The notes under the pieces were generated by a model. The model saw only the letters and a list, made by a program, of their open reading frames with translations. It was not told the DNA's origin and did no database searches. A program made the position numbers and the translations under genes. Below, in pieces: positions 33,878 to 45,288 of a DNA stretch of 64,000 bases. The DNA is from Trigonopsis variabilis. Taxonomy: Eukaryota > Ascomycota > Trigonopsidomycetes > Trigonopsidales > Trigonopsidaceae. The stretch lies in the NCBI GenBank assembly GCA_003707065.3, contig PPXM03000012.1, positions 248,001-312,000 on the forward strand, in the 5' to 3' direction. Numbering within the stretch: the stretch's first letter is position 1; each line of letters begins with the position of its first letter.

Positions 33878-36444
33878 ATGAGCGACAGCGAAGAAGAATA
33901 TGACGTTAGCAGTCATTTGCTGAATGGGTCGGAAGCCGTGAATGATCTAGACGACCTGGGGTTCCCTGGTGTCTCGGCAGACGAGGGTGACGAGCAAAAC
34001 GTTGGAGATCTGAGCGGTCTTGCAGAGATGTCGAAAGCGCGACAGAAGACATCCAAAGCGCCTTTCGCTAAACTAGGCTTATCACCGATATGCTGTAAAG
34101 CTGTTGCTAAAAAAGGGTTTAAGCAGCCGACTCCTATTCAGAGGAAGGCCATTCCCTTGATCTTAGAAGGGCGGGACGTGGTAGGAATGGCGAGAACTGG
34201 AAGCGGTAAGACGGCTGCTTTTGTCTTGCCTATGATTGATCGCTTAAAGGTCCATTCAGCAAGGGTATGTGGGCTACAGAAGCAGGTGTGCTAACTATCT
34301 AGAGTGGATCTCGTGGGTTGATCTTGTCTCCCAGTCGAGAATTGGCCCTCCAGACGTTGAGAGTGGTTAGAGACTTTACAAAGGGAACCGATCTGAAGAC
34401 GGTACTCTTGGTAGGAGGCGATAGTCTTGAAGACCAGTTTAGTTTTATGATGAGCAACCCAGATATCATCATTGCGACGCCCGGTCGATTTCTCCATTTG
34501 AAAGTGGAAATGAACCTGAATCTTGGATCACTGGAGTATGTCGTCTTTGATGAAGCTGATCGACTGTTTGAAATGGGATTTTCCGAGCAACTTAACACCA
34601 TTCTCACCTATCTACCTGAAAATCGACAGACCCTTCTTTTCTCTGCTACACTACCCAAGTCATTAGTTAGCTTTGCCAAGGCTGGGCTCAATGATCCTGT
34701 TCTTGTGCGACTGGATACGGAACAGAAGATATCCAGCGATCTCGAAATGGCCTTTTTTGCCATCAAAACAAACGAACGCGATGCAAGTCTATTATATTTA
34801 CTGAATGACGTAATAAAAATGCCAATTGACGCTAGCACGAAATCAAAGCCTGAGGAAAAGACCAAAAAGGGCAAGAAGCATAGTGGAGATGAAGGCACAT
34901 CTCCATATTCGACAATCATCTTTGTTCCTACCAAGCACCACGTTGAGTATTTGGCAGCACTGCTGAAGGACTTTGGCTTTGCAGTCTCATACATTTATGG
35001 AGCTTTGGACCAGCATGCCCGCAAACAGATGCTTAGCGACTTTAGAAGCGGGAGGAGCACGATCCTGGTGGTCACCGATGTCGCTGCGCGAGGTATTGAT
35101 ATCCCAATTCTCGCTAATGTCATAAATTATACGCTTCCTGCCAGCGTCAAGGTATTTATTCACCGGGTGGGAAGAACTGCCAGAGCTGGAAGGCGTGGCT
35201 GGGCTTATAGTCTCATCCGGGAGACGGAAATTCCTTATCTTTTGGATTTGGAGCTCTTTCTTGCCAAGAAAGTGGTGTTACCCCAGGACGTCCGTGACGA
35301 TCCTGACTATACGCAAGACATTTACCTGGGAAGTCTGCCGCGAGACAAAATTGAAGATAGCTGTGAGCAGGTGAACTTGAAGTTGAATTCAGACCATGAT
35401 CTGCAAAATTTGAGAGAAGTCGCCGGACGAGGTGAAAAAATGTATGAGCGATCAAAGGCTGCTGCATCGTCGGAGTCTTCCAAGCGAGCCAAAAATCTGG
35501 AACAGCTAGGTTGGGACGATCCACATCCCTTGTTTGGTAAAGTGGATACCGATCTTGAGCGCGCAAGGGATGATCTGTTGCGAAGGATATCCAACTTTGT
35601 TCCCCAGGAGACAATTTTTGAAGCTACTAGCAAGCAAAAGAGCGGTAAAGGCAAGGCTCAGGTCGTTCAATTGATGGAGCGAAGAAGAAAACAGATTATG
35701 CCTGCGCAAAAGAAGGCGCAAGAGACCAAATCGGCCCTTCTTGAGGATAAGCTTTCCAAAGACTCGGCACCAAAGACAGAAAAGCAAGAGATTGCTTCAC
35801 TAGATGAATTGAAGGGGGCTTTTGGGGAGATTGTGGAGAACGATGGAGAAAACAAGAGGCAAAACCGCTATCGAGACCCCAACTACATTGCACATTTCGC
35901 TCCTGCAAGTGTCATGGCAGAGAAAGGATACGAGGGGGACGGTACGAACTTCACCCAGGCCAGTAAGGATGCGTCTTTTGATTTGGTTGGAGATGAGAAT
36001 CTGGGTCAGAAAAAGAGTGGCATGGTATGGGACAAGAAGCGGGGCAAGTTCGTCAATGCTGGCAGCGAGAGAGGCAAAAAGTACATCAAAGGAGAAAATG
36101 GGGTCAAGGTGGAGGCTACGTTCAAGAGCGGGCGGTACGATGCGTGGCGAGCCAAACGGCGTCTTCCTGGAGATGAAGGGCCGGATGCGGGCGAGGGCGG
36201 CGAGAGTCATTTTGGAGGAGGCAAGCGGTTCAAACACACCCGAACGCAGGCTCCAAAAGAGGCTGATAAGTATCGCGATGATTATCATAAGCAGTCCAAG
36301 AAGGTAAAGGAAGCTGAAACTAAAGGAATCAAGAAGAAGGATACACGGGATGAGTTACGAACTGTTCACCAAATGAGAAAGGCAAGAGAGTTGAAGCAAC
36401 GGCGGCATGATAAGAATGCGCGCCCCAGTCGCAAAAGGAAGTGA
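33878..36444 (+). CDS. DBP10: DEAD-box RNA helicase Dbp10 (60S ribosome biogenesis)
   Basis: Two exons, 33878-34264 and 34303-36444, with a 38-nt intron, giving 842 residues. Motifs read in order: Q motif [13 protein letters not shown]; Walker [12 protein letters not shown]; Ia [23 protein letters not shown] (DEAD); SAT; and [13 protein letters not shown]. The C-terminal part matches the DBP10 C-terminal domain ([20 protein letters not shown]), followed by a lysine-rich tail ending [12 protein letters not shown]. In yeast Dbp10 acts in the nucleolus on pre-60S particles near the peptidyl-transferase centre. The start is the ATG before [11 protein letters not shown], whose acidic start is typical; no ATG lies in frame further upstream after a stop. 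The intron lies between motifs I and Ia. Confidence 0.95.
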
Positions 36445-36510
36445 GTGTATGAAAGATAAAAGGGTTTCATAGTCAGTCTATCATCAGAGTCTATCAATGT
36501 ATATGTACAA

Positions 36511-37239
36511 TCAGCTTCGTCCAACGCGTTCTAAATCGTCATCCATTAAAGTGTATGCTGGTCTATAGGAGCCGTTTTCCTTCAATTTTTCGTTCTTCAC
36601 CGTATTCGACTTGCCGCCCAGGGATGTGTAGCCCTCATCGTAGAGACTGCAGTAAGGGGTCTTTGTCTGCTTGAGAAACGTCCAGATCTCGGGGTAGTGC
36701 CAGTCCAGTATGGGGTTTATCCTTATAAAGAAGGGCCAGCCTCGGTCAGTCGCTGCGAAATCCTCCAAGTCGCTGCTAAACGGATCCGTTCGCCGTGTTC
36801 CAACAAAGATCGCCTTGACGTAGGGATGCGAGGCCAGAAACCCGCTAAACGCATCTTTGAGGGGATAGGAGCAGACATTGATGCTAAGGTGGTAGATCGA
36901 GGAGCATTCCTCTACAAACTGATCCATTTCTTCGAAAGCGTCGTGGCTCCGGACGTAGACTGAGAGAATAGAGGATATGTCGCCGTTCTCGGCCACTAAG
37001 GCTTCCTTGCGGGTGTACACTTCGGATAGCAGTAAAATCAGCAGCACCAAACAGTCTTTTCCCCCATTGAACGACAGGGCCAGCTCTGAAAACTTGAACC
37101 TGTCGAGTGCTCGGCTGATTATCGACTTTGACCGTCGCATCTGATCTTGCGTGGACCGTATCTGTTCATCCTCTGGCGGGATTTTCAAGAATTTATCGAC
37201 AACTTCCCATGCAATTTGAGCACTTGTCCATAAAGTCAT
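36511..37239 (-). CDS. FAD1: FAD synthase (FMN adenylyltransferase)
   Basis: Single exon, 242 residues. The PAPS-reductase-like fold shows ELALSFNGGKDCLVLLILLL (PP-loop-like nucleotide site), VKAIFVGTRRTDPFSSDLED and ILDWHYPEIWTFLKQTKTPY, with CSLYDEGYTSLGGKSNT near the end. These are the diagnostic blocks of eukaryotic Fad1, which transfers AMP from ATP to FMN. The length is slightly shorter than S. cerevisiae Fad1 (306). It lacks the molybdopterin-binding N-terminal domain of animal FLAD1. It converges on DBP10 with about 65 bp between stops, so their 3' ends may overlap. Confidence 0.94.
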   Translation of the reverse strand: MTLWTSAQIAWEVVDKFLKIPPEDEQIRSTQDQMRRSKSIISRALDRFKFSELALSFNGGKDCLVLLILLLSEVYTRKEALVAENGDISSILSVYVRSHDAFEEMDQFVEECSSIYHLSINVCSYPLKDAFSGFLASHPYVKAIFVGTRRTDPFSSDLEDFAATDRGWPFFIRINPILDWHYPEIWTFLKQTKTPYCSLYDEGYTSLGGKSNTVKNEKLKENGSYRPAYTLMDDDLERVGRS

Positions 37240-37829
37240 GCCGAGGCTATCGAGTCCACGGCCGAGAAGGGTAGCGCTGTAACGACCTTAGGATGCTTAT
37301 CTAGCCACTGGTGATCTTCCTCCCCTCGGAGCGCATCTAACTGCGAGATTGTGAGTTTGTAACTCTGCGAATTCTCTCATGACATGTCTACTCAGTAGAG
37401 GTCCCATCTCTGAAGATATCTTATGTATTCTACGTCTGCTTACCAAGGCGCAAACACATAATTGTCTCATGCTCTCTTGATGTACACTTTCCGTGCTTCG
37501 TTGTCTCTATTTAATTCGAGCTAACCGCGTTCCCTCTGCTCTATTGCACATTCGAGAGCCAGACGCTTGCTCTCGTGGAGGACGTCGCCAGTCGCTATCG
37601 GCTATCTGTCTCGACGAGCAGTCATGTGATCGGTCATCCAGTGAGCGCGTTATGAGGATGGTTAAGACGACCGTGCGTAAACGTAAGCTCGGTAGATAAT
37701 CTACACTGATGCACTTCTCGAACAAACAAGTTGAAGCTCACACGGGTGATGTGCTCTTGAGAACTCTGATAAGGCTGATTGTGTCATGCCTTCTGCCCGA
37801 TACTCCATCTCCCAACTCTCTTGCCACAG
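37240..37829. other. Divergent promoter region, FAD1 / peroxisomal Lon
   Basis: About 590 bp. A 68-codon frame at 37493-37699 has no ATG-supported homology. No repeat or known element is clear. Confidence 0.4.
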
Positions 37830-40450
37830 ATGAAAGCGATAGTTTTCCCGATTCTAGACGAGAATATTATATTTCCGGGGGTTGTTTCAAAGCTCAACCC
37901 CTCGTCGAATTACCAGTTTGACGTTAGCGCCTATATCCTGAGCCGTTTGCGGGCTCGCAAGACGGTTCCTCCTATTGCCTTTATACCTCTATCGGTGAAG
38001 GAGCCGGATCTCAGTGCGAAAAAGGAACCAAGCGCTCCGAGTAATGAGAAAAGACTGATCGTTCGTGACTTGCACCCCGATGATCTTCATGTATGACCGT
38101 TATTTGTGGGTAGGCTAACGTCTAGGGCTACGGATGCATTGGCAAGGTTGTTCGGCTAGAAAGGACAAGCAGCCGGCAATACTCTCTTACTGTCGAAGGA
38201 ACAGACAGAGTCAAGGTCCAGTCGATCGAGAAGGGCGACTTGTTTTTCAATGCGCATGTGACAAAGCTTGAAGATAAAGGCAAGAAAATAGCTGTAAACG
38301 GCGCTAACGACCTAGATTTGAACGACAAGAAAATTGAAGAATTACTGACAGAGCTCAAAGACTTGGCCAAGAAGTTACTAGATACCATCAGCAGCGGCAA
38401 TGGCCTGCCTCCTTCAGCTCGAACGAGGCTCGCTAATATGATCGACTCCACGTCCAGACAGGAGGCAGGGAGCCTTGCTGACGTTCTTGTGTCTGCGATC
38501 GAAACCGACTACCCCAAGAAGCTAGCTCTGTTGGAGCTCACGTCGGTTCCGGAGCGCTTACGGCATGCCAGCGAGTGCCTGGCTCGCCAGAGTCAACTTT
38601 TCAAGGTTTCGCAGCAGATACGATCGGCTGCAGATGCGCAGTTATCTAAGCAACAGCGGGAAGCTATTCTACGACAGCAACTCAAGGCGATCCAGAGCGA
38701 GCTGGGCGAGTCCAATAAAGAGCCTGAGAGCGGAGGTGGGGAGGTCTCCGACTTGGAGAAGAAGATCCGGTCCATCAAGTTCACTGCAGAAGCTCAAAAA
38801 GTTGTTGACAAGGAGCTGACCCGGCTGAAGCGGATGCATCCCACCCAGGCTGAATACCAAGTCTGTCGCAACTATCTTGAAGTTCTGACCGAGATTCCAT
38901 GGACAAATAAGAGTGAGTCAGTTATCGACAACAACACGGTTGCCAAAGTGCAGGAACAGCTGGATGCAGACCATTACGGTTTGGATACTGTCAAGCGTAG
39001 GCTTGTCGAGTATGTGTCGATTCTGAGACTCAAATCTCGCGAGAGTCACAATACCGATAGCAAGGATGACAAAGGACCCATCCTGCTTCTCGCTGGTCCT
39101 CCCGGAGTGGGTAAGACTAGTCTGGCTAAAAGCATAGCTACTGCTCTGGGTCGCAAATTCCATAGAATCAGCCTAGGTGGCGTGAGAGACGAGGCAGAGA
39201 TCCGAGGGCATCGACGAACTTATGTTGGAGCGATGCCAGGTCTAATCATCCAAGCTTATCGCACGGTTGGAGTCATCAACCCCGTCATCCTTTTGGACGA
39301 AGTTGACAAGCTGAGTGGGAATAGTTTCCACGGTGATCCTTCTGCCGCTATGCTTGAAGTGTTGGACCCAGAACAGAATCATACCTTCAAAGACCACTAC
39401 TTGGGAATCCCTTATGATCTGTCCAAGACTATTTTCATCGCTACAGCGAATAATATCTCATCGATTTCTCCCCCGCTTCTTGATCGAATGGAGACGATTG
39501 AGCTTGCCGGGTACACGTACCTGGAAAAGGTCCGTATTGCTCGACAGTTTCTGATTCCCAAACAAATTCGTGCGAGTGGATTGGATAAAGAAGACGATGT
39601 GCAGATGGACGATGAGGTTTTGATGAAGATTGCAACTGGTTATACCAGGGAGGCCGGGGTCCGGAACTTGGAACGAAAGATTGCGGCAGTGTGTCGTTAC
39701 AAAGCGGTAGAATACGCTGATAGCCTCGACAAACAGAAACCATACAGTCCTGTTGTGAGAGTTGACGATCTCGAGACGATTCTGGGAAATGAAGATTTTG
39801 AGAGAGAGGTGGTGGCAGAGGACCCTAGGATCGGCATTGTCAATGGATTGGCCTACATGGGCACAGGCAACGGTGGCATCATGACCATCGAAGCGACGCT
39901 GATGCCTGGCAAAGGAGAGCTGCGCTTGACTGGCAAACTGGGCGATGTCATAAAGGAGAGTGCGCAGCTGTGCCTGTCATGGGTCAAGGCGAATAGCGTC
40001 AAGTTGTCTCTAACGACTGATGCTCTGACTAACGTGATGGATGGCTACGATTTGCACATCCATGCTCCTGCAGGAGCAATCCCTAAGGATGGGCCTTCGG
40101 CAGGAGTCGCTATTACGGTGGCACTCGTTAGTCTTCTTTCACATGAGCCCGTCGACCCCACTCTTGCATTTACGGGTGAAATGACTTTAGGAGGCCGCGT
40201 TTTGCCTGTTGGAGGAATCAGGGAAAAGCTGCTAGGCGCGCATAGAGCGGGCGTGAGGACGATAATCATGCCACGACGCAATGTCAAAGATACCCGAGAT
40301 CTTCCTGAAGAGGTGCGCGAGGACCTCAAGATTATTTTTGTGAGCAATATCTGGCAAGCTCTGAATACAGTGAGTAGAAGTAAATCCCTATCTAACATAC
40401 AGGTGTGGCCCAACAGACAAGGCATTGAACGACTAGACAGTCGTCTATAA
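37830..40450 (+). CDS. Lon protease, peroxisomal type
   Basis: Three exons: 37830-38090, 38126-40369 and 40403-40450, with introns of 35 and 33 nt, giving 850 residues. A substrate-binding LON domain (FPILDENIIFPGVVSKLNP...) is followed by an AAA module with LLAGPPGVGKTSLAKSIATA and VILLDEVDKLS. The protease domain carries PKDGPSAGVAITVAL with catalytic S745 and LPVGGIREKLLGAHRAG with K788, the Lon dyad at the standard 43-residue spacing. There is no mitochondrial presequence and the C-terminus is DSRL, i.e. SRL, a peroxisomal PTS1 signal. LonP2-type enzymes degrade damaged matrix proteins and help process beta-oxidation enzymes. The 33-nt last intron is in frame and stop-free, so reading through would add 11 residues without changing the end. 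Confidence 0.94.
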
Positions 40451-40828
40451 CCGACGGTGCATTTTCACTGCATCTTCACTGGGATGGCATGGATATTCTG
40501 TCAAGTAATGTGTGTCCAGAAGCCCCGCTACGAATCATAAAGCCCTGGAAATAGACGCTCCAGAACATCGATGAAACGCATATTTACGCCGATATAGTAT
40601 TGAATATTTTGTATATTGGATAACTCATGATGCATAAACTGATCGCAGCCAATCATTCTGCAAAACAATCCAAGTACAGTAAAGTCTGCGCGAGCGTATG
40701 GTGGAAACGTAAACCAAGTATCCTTAGCAGTTCAGTCCCTTTAGAAGTCACTGCTATAGGAAAGGAGCTGAGGGATCATGTCAAGCAACAGAGTCCAGGA
40801 TAAAATCCGACTAGAGCATGGATCAGCC
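40451..40828. other. Intergenic between convergent Lon and J-protein genes
   Basis: About 380 bp shared by two 3' ends. No recognised feature. Confidence 0.4.
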
Positions 40829-41479
40829 TTATCCCAAAACTCCTTGTTTGCTCTTCTTCTTCTTGGGCCCTGATTTCTGGAACTGCCGCCAGCTAGAGAT
40901 GCGATCGTCCCTCGACTCGTCCCATTTCTCCTCCATTTCCTTCTTCCTCTTCCTTTCTTCCACGACCTGCTCCTGTTCTTTGCGTAGCCGACCCTCTTCC
41001 TGCATTTGTCGTTGAAGGAGGCGGCGCTTTCGCAGTTCGTCCTCAACGAGAAGCTGTCTAGTCTTATCCTGCCATTCCCGTTTAAAATCGTCTCCTTTGA
41101 GTCTATCGTCGTGAATCGTCCACTTCTTCTCCGCTATTAGAATACGCCGAGCAGCAGCTATAACTTTATCCAGCGCCTCTCGTTTCTTTTCGTCCTGCAG
41201 TTCACTCTCGGCACTCTTGAGAATGTCAAAGGCCTTGGCTGCCTCAGCATTCTTCGTTCGATCGGGATGAACAAACAAGGACAGCTTTCTATACTGTTTC
41301 TTGATGTCATCAGGCGTGCAGCCCGGCTGGAGGTTCAAGATTGAATAGGCATCCAGCCGGAACGTGTGGATGATTCTATCGATCTCCTTGTCCTAAGACA
41401 GTCAGTGACGCCACGTCGAGAACCCTACCTTTGCTAGTTCGCGCTCCTCCGACTCCAGGATAGAGTCCCAATCAGTCAT
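40829..41479 (-). CDS. Spliceosome-associated J protein (Spf31/DNAJC8-like)
   Basis: Two exons on the minus strand, 41479-41429 and 41392-40829, with a 36-nt intron, giving 204 residues. After MTDWDSILESEERELAK the spliced frame reads IIHTFRLDAYSILNLQPGCT, then DIKKQYRKLSLFVHPDRTKN, a J domain with its HPD motif. The following AFDILKSAESELQDEKKR and a long charged helical region (about residues 100-185, rich in K, E and R) match DNAJC8 and S. pombe Spf31, found with splicing complexes. It ends with a lysine-rich GPKKKKSKQGVLG. It diverges from DBP4 across 111 bp. A J protein that stimulates Hsp70 is the safe call; the splicing role is by family. Confidence 0.88.
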
Positions 41480-41590
41480 TATAGCGACCTGCCGACTAGT
41501 TTACTCTGGTCGCGGTGACAGAGACGTCGAGAGGAACGACGCTACCACTCGACCGTTACTTCCCAAGAATCCAAAAAATTTCTCCCAACG

Positions 41591-43811
41591 ATGGCCAAGC
41601 CGGTGAAGAAAGTAAAGCACAAGAAAATAAGTAAACAGGAGCTGCGGGACCAGGCAGAAAAGAATCTCCAAGACCTTATTACTCGAGTGAAGGAGTTTGT
41701 GAGTGAAGAATCAAGTGGCTTGAAGTTAATACTAGGACGATGCTGGGATTACAAAGTTCTCGGAGTTACCGATATCCAAGCCTACTTTACAAGGCCTAAA
41801 CGATTCGAATTACATCACCATGACCGACATCCAGCGGCAGGCTATTGTGAGTGCGTTAAAGGGCAACGATATCCTGGGAGCTGCGCGCACTGGAAGCGGA
41901 AAGACGTTGGCTTTCTTGATTCCCTTGCTCGAGTGTTTGTATCGAAACAAGTGGAACCAGCAAGACGGGTTGGGCGCCCTGGTAATTGCGCCCACTCGAG
42001 AGTTGGCGGTGCAGATTTTTCAGGTGTTGAGGAAGATTGGACGATACCACTCTTTCTCGGCCGGTTTGATCATTGGAGGAAAAGACGTGCATGATGAGAA
42101 AGAACGGCTGAGCAGGCTGAATATCTTGATCTGTACCCCTGGGCGACTATTGCAGCATATGGATCAAACGGTTGGGTTTGACGGGTCTAATCTTCAGCTT
42201 TTGGTGCTGGACGAAGCAGACAGGATTCTGGACATGGGTTTTAAGAAGTCACTGGATGCTATTCTTGAGAACTTGTCGCATGATCGGCAGACTCTTTTAT
42301 TTTCGGCTACTCAGACCAAGTCAGTGTCTGATCTGGCTCGCCTTAGTCTTGAGAATCCTGAATATATCTCTGTGCATGAACAAGTGGAGAGTACGCCCAT
42401 GACGCTGAACCAGGTCTACTCGGTCGTTCCTCTGCCTGAGAAGCTCGAAGTCCTATACAGATTCCTGCGCACCCACTTAAAGTCGAAGATCCTGGTCTTT
42501 CTTTCTTCGACTAAGCAAGTCAGGTTTGTGTACGAAGCCTTTAAAAAGCTCCATCCAGGTATCCCCCTGCTGCATCTGCAGGGAAAGCAGAAACAGACCA
42601 GCCGGATCGAAATTACTGACAAGTTTTCAAAAGCGAGGTATTCGTGTCTTTTTGCAACCGATCTAGCAGCCAGGGGTCTTGATATTCCTGAAGTGAACTG
42701 GGTCATCCAAGTCGACTGCCCAGAGAGCATAGATACGTACATCCATCGCGTGGGGCGAACGGCCCGCTACGATAAAAAAGGAGACGCTTTGTTGATGCTC
42801 ACGCCTAGTGAGGAGTCTGGAATGCTGGCTAGGTTTAAGGAAAAGAAGATCCCCATCGTGAGGTCTAATATTAAACCTCCCAAGCAGGAAGAGACACGCA
42901 AGGTCCAGAACTTCCTTATGGGACTGTGTCTCGACCCAGAAATGAAATACTTGGCACAGAAAGCATTTATATCATACGCGCGGTCAATCTACTTGCAGTC
43001 TGATAAGTCAATCTTCAAGTTTGACGAGTTCCCAGCTGAAGCTTTTGCCGAGTCGTTGGGTCTGCCTGGCGCGCCTAACGTGAGGTTTGGTGGAGGAAAC
43101 GCATTGAAGGAGAGAAAGAATATGTCCAGGGCGGTCCTAAAGTTGGTGAATGAAGAGAATGAGGTGAAAGACAAGCCTGTGCGGACCAAGTACGACCGAA
43201 TGTTTGAGCGGCGAAACCAAAACATTCTCTCCGAGCATTATTCAAAGCTTATTGACCATGATAAGGTGATGGACGAAGCCGACGAGGACGATTTTGTTCA
43301 GCTGAAGCGGGCAGACCACGGTTTGGATGACGAGCACGACGATGCCCAGGAGCCTGTTTCCAAACGCAAAGCCAAGATGGCCTTGTCCAAGAAAGCCATG
43401 TCCAAGTATCGAGGCAACCCCACGAAGCTGATCTACGACGATGAGGGCAAGCCTCACGCTATCTACGAGTTTGAGGACCTGGAAGGATTCGAGAAGGCCG
43501 GCAAGCCAGCCGACCAGATCGCCAAATTCCTGACTGAGGAGGCCCAGAACATGATGCACGCCGACAAGGAGGACAAGGCTGTTGCCAAACGCAAGCGCAT
43601 GGAGAAGAAGCTACGGCAGCGACAGCAATCAAACGACGAGGAAGATGAGTATGAACAAGATAATAATGATGAATACAACGCCCGACTATTACAACAACTT
43701 GAGCATGACGGAAATGAGGAGGATGACGATGAGCGGCAGACCAAGAAAGTCAAGGTCCAAGACGATCTAGAAGACTTGGAGGCCTTGTCTCTGAAGCTGT
43801 TGAAAGAGTGA
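41591..43811 (+). CDS. DBP4: DEAD-box RNA helicase Dbp4 (Hca4), 18S rRNA processing
   Basis: Two exons, 41591-41698 and 41736-43811, with a 37-nt intron, giving 727 residues. Splicing joins LITRVKEF to DDAGITKFSELPISKPTLQG, and the Q motif reads YITMTDIQRQAIVSALKGND. Walker A is [12 protein letters not shown], motif II is LLVLDEADRILDMGF, then SATQTKSVSDLARL and [22 protein letters not shown]4217-type region follows (NFLMGLCLDPEMKYLAQKAF, AEALA-like SYARSIYL), then an acidic/lysine tail. Dbp4 acts in the small-subunit processome to release U14 snoRNA. The conserved leucine before DEAD is encoded by CTG, which argues for standard decoding. Starts at the only suitable ATG. Confidence 0.95.
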
Positions 43812-43906
43812 TTCTCAGGCCTATTTATGTCGAGCTATTGCTCGCGCGGCAGATGAGATTATCGCAGTATTGTACAATAGGAACCGCCAACAGGCATGAC
43901 ACTAGA

Positions 43907-44557
43907 TCATAAGAGCCAGAACGGCGCATTTTGTAAATCCACCTTGATGGAAGAAGAATCAAATGACTGCGGTTAGAGGGTAACCCGTTAACCTATCTTA
44001 CCTCTATGTGTAGCTCGATCAAGACGCGTCCTTTCGATCCAGCAAACCGTCTATATTCCTCAGATACACTAGATTAGCCTCGTTTAAACAAGAGCCTACC
44101 TAGCCAGATTCCACCGTTGTAAGCGACGAAGGCATCCGATGACTGCCCCCGTCCGATGGCGCCCCATGCCGCAACAGACCAAAGTGGGGTGGTTCCGCTT
44201 GTCGACAATGAGATTGATGGCTTCTTTGATGGTATCCTCAGTCAGCTGGTCCCATGGGTTTGCGTTCTCGGTCGCCAGCCCGAGATGGTGGATGGTGATA
44301 TCGTTATCGTCCGCAAAGCCCAGCAAGGCCTCTGCCGGATCTTCCACATCAAGCCAGACAATGGTATGCAGATTCAGGCTTTTCAGGAAAGGAAAGCTGA
44401 CCGGCGCAGGTTGCCCGCTGCGGTACAGGCCGACTTCCACAGGGCAAAAGTTGAGTGGAGGCACCAGTTTCTCATAGGGCGGCCGTCTGATCACTGATAA
44501 ATCGACTTCGGCAGTGACTTGGTCTGAATTAGCACCTTCTTCCAAGTCCTCCTCCAT
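43907..44557 (-). CDS. OCA1: Oca1, putative protein tyrosine / inositol pyrophosphate phosphatase
   Basis: Three exons on the minus strand: 44557-44100, 44068-44002 and 43966-43907, with introns of 31 and 35 nt, giving 194 residues. The protein reads PPLNFCPVEVGLYRSGQPAP, a strong Oca1/Siw14 signature, then LVCCGMGRHRTGAVIGCLRR with the CX5R catalytic loop intact, and after splicing SVSEEYRRFAGSKGRVLIEL and NAPFWLL. In S. cerevisiae Oca1 is needed for cell-cycle arrest after lipid hydroperoxide and acts with its paralogues in inositol pyrophosphate metabolism. An ATG at 44713 would add 52 residues of less typical, basic sequence; I chose the ATG before the acidic EEDLEEGANSD start. The 31-nt intron is among the shortest here. 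Confidence 0.9.
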
Positions 44558-45288
44558 CCTAGCGTTGAAGCCACCACGTGTGAATATGGATGATACTGAT
44601 CTTTCGGTAACACATTCTGTTACTGCCTGCCTGGCAATCGACCGCCGTTTGCGCTCGGGGGCTCGCAATATCAGGGTAAGATTCAATATCACGAGTAGAT
44701 TCGGTACTTGCATATATATGTGCTACGAGTGTAGTGTTTCATGGCGGAAGTTACAGTATAGTGCAGAGTGCAGAGTGCCATTATGAAGGCTGCTATATAT
44801 GATCAGCGTTTCTTGCACGTCCATTTCAATTGACTGTCATGCAGTGATATTACGATTACGACTGATTTACCGGTTTTAAGGACACACGCCAATGTCACGT
44901 CGGAGTTGCGGTGATCATATTCTTCCTGGACAGTTGACTTTATTGAGAGGACTCATAATACGTGAGCTACAGATATGCAGTGTAGTATCATATTTACCAT
45001 CGCTATCAACCCAGCTTCTTTCAAAGGTATCGTGCTTCTCTGCTGATACTCCATATCTGTGAGGCAGTGTGTCCTCACAGACTGTAAGCAGCCACCAATC
45101 AAGTACGCGCACCGCGTTCTGTACTCGACTCAACCTAGTAGCTTTAACTTGTATATTCCTTTGATCTTTTCTGCCCAGTTGGGAGTCGCACGATTAGAAC
45201 TTTTCAACGATACAGTGATACCAAGTTTCACCCCACATCTTGATGACTTCGACGTCGAAATTCTGGCACAAGATCGGTCTCCAGAGGT
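44558..45288. other. Divergent promoter region, OCA1 / trimethyllysine hydroxylase
   Basis: About 730 bp. Includes the possible N-terminal extension of OCA1 (to 44713) and a short direct repeat of GTGCAGA near 44761-44776. A frame at 45059-45415 crosses into exon 1 of the next gene but shows no family match. Confidence 0.4.

Noticed and set aside
41591-43811. CTG codon reassignment to serine or alanine
   Set aside because: CTG encodes strictly conserved leucines, for instance in VLDEADRILDM of the Dbp4 gene, so standard decoding fits.
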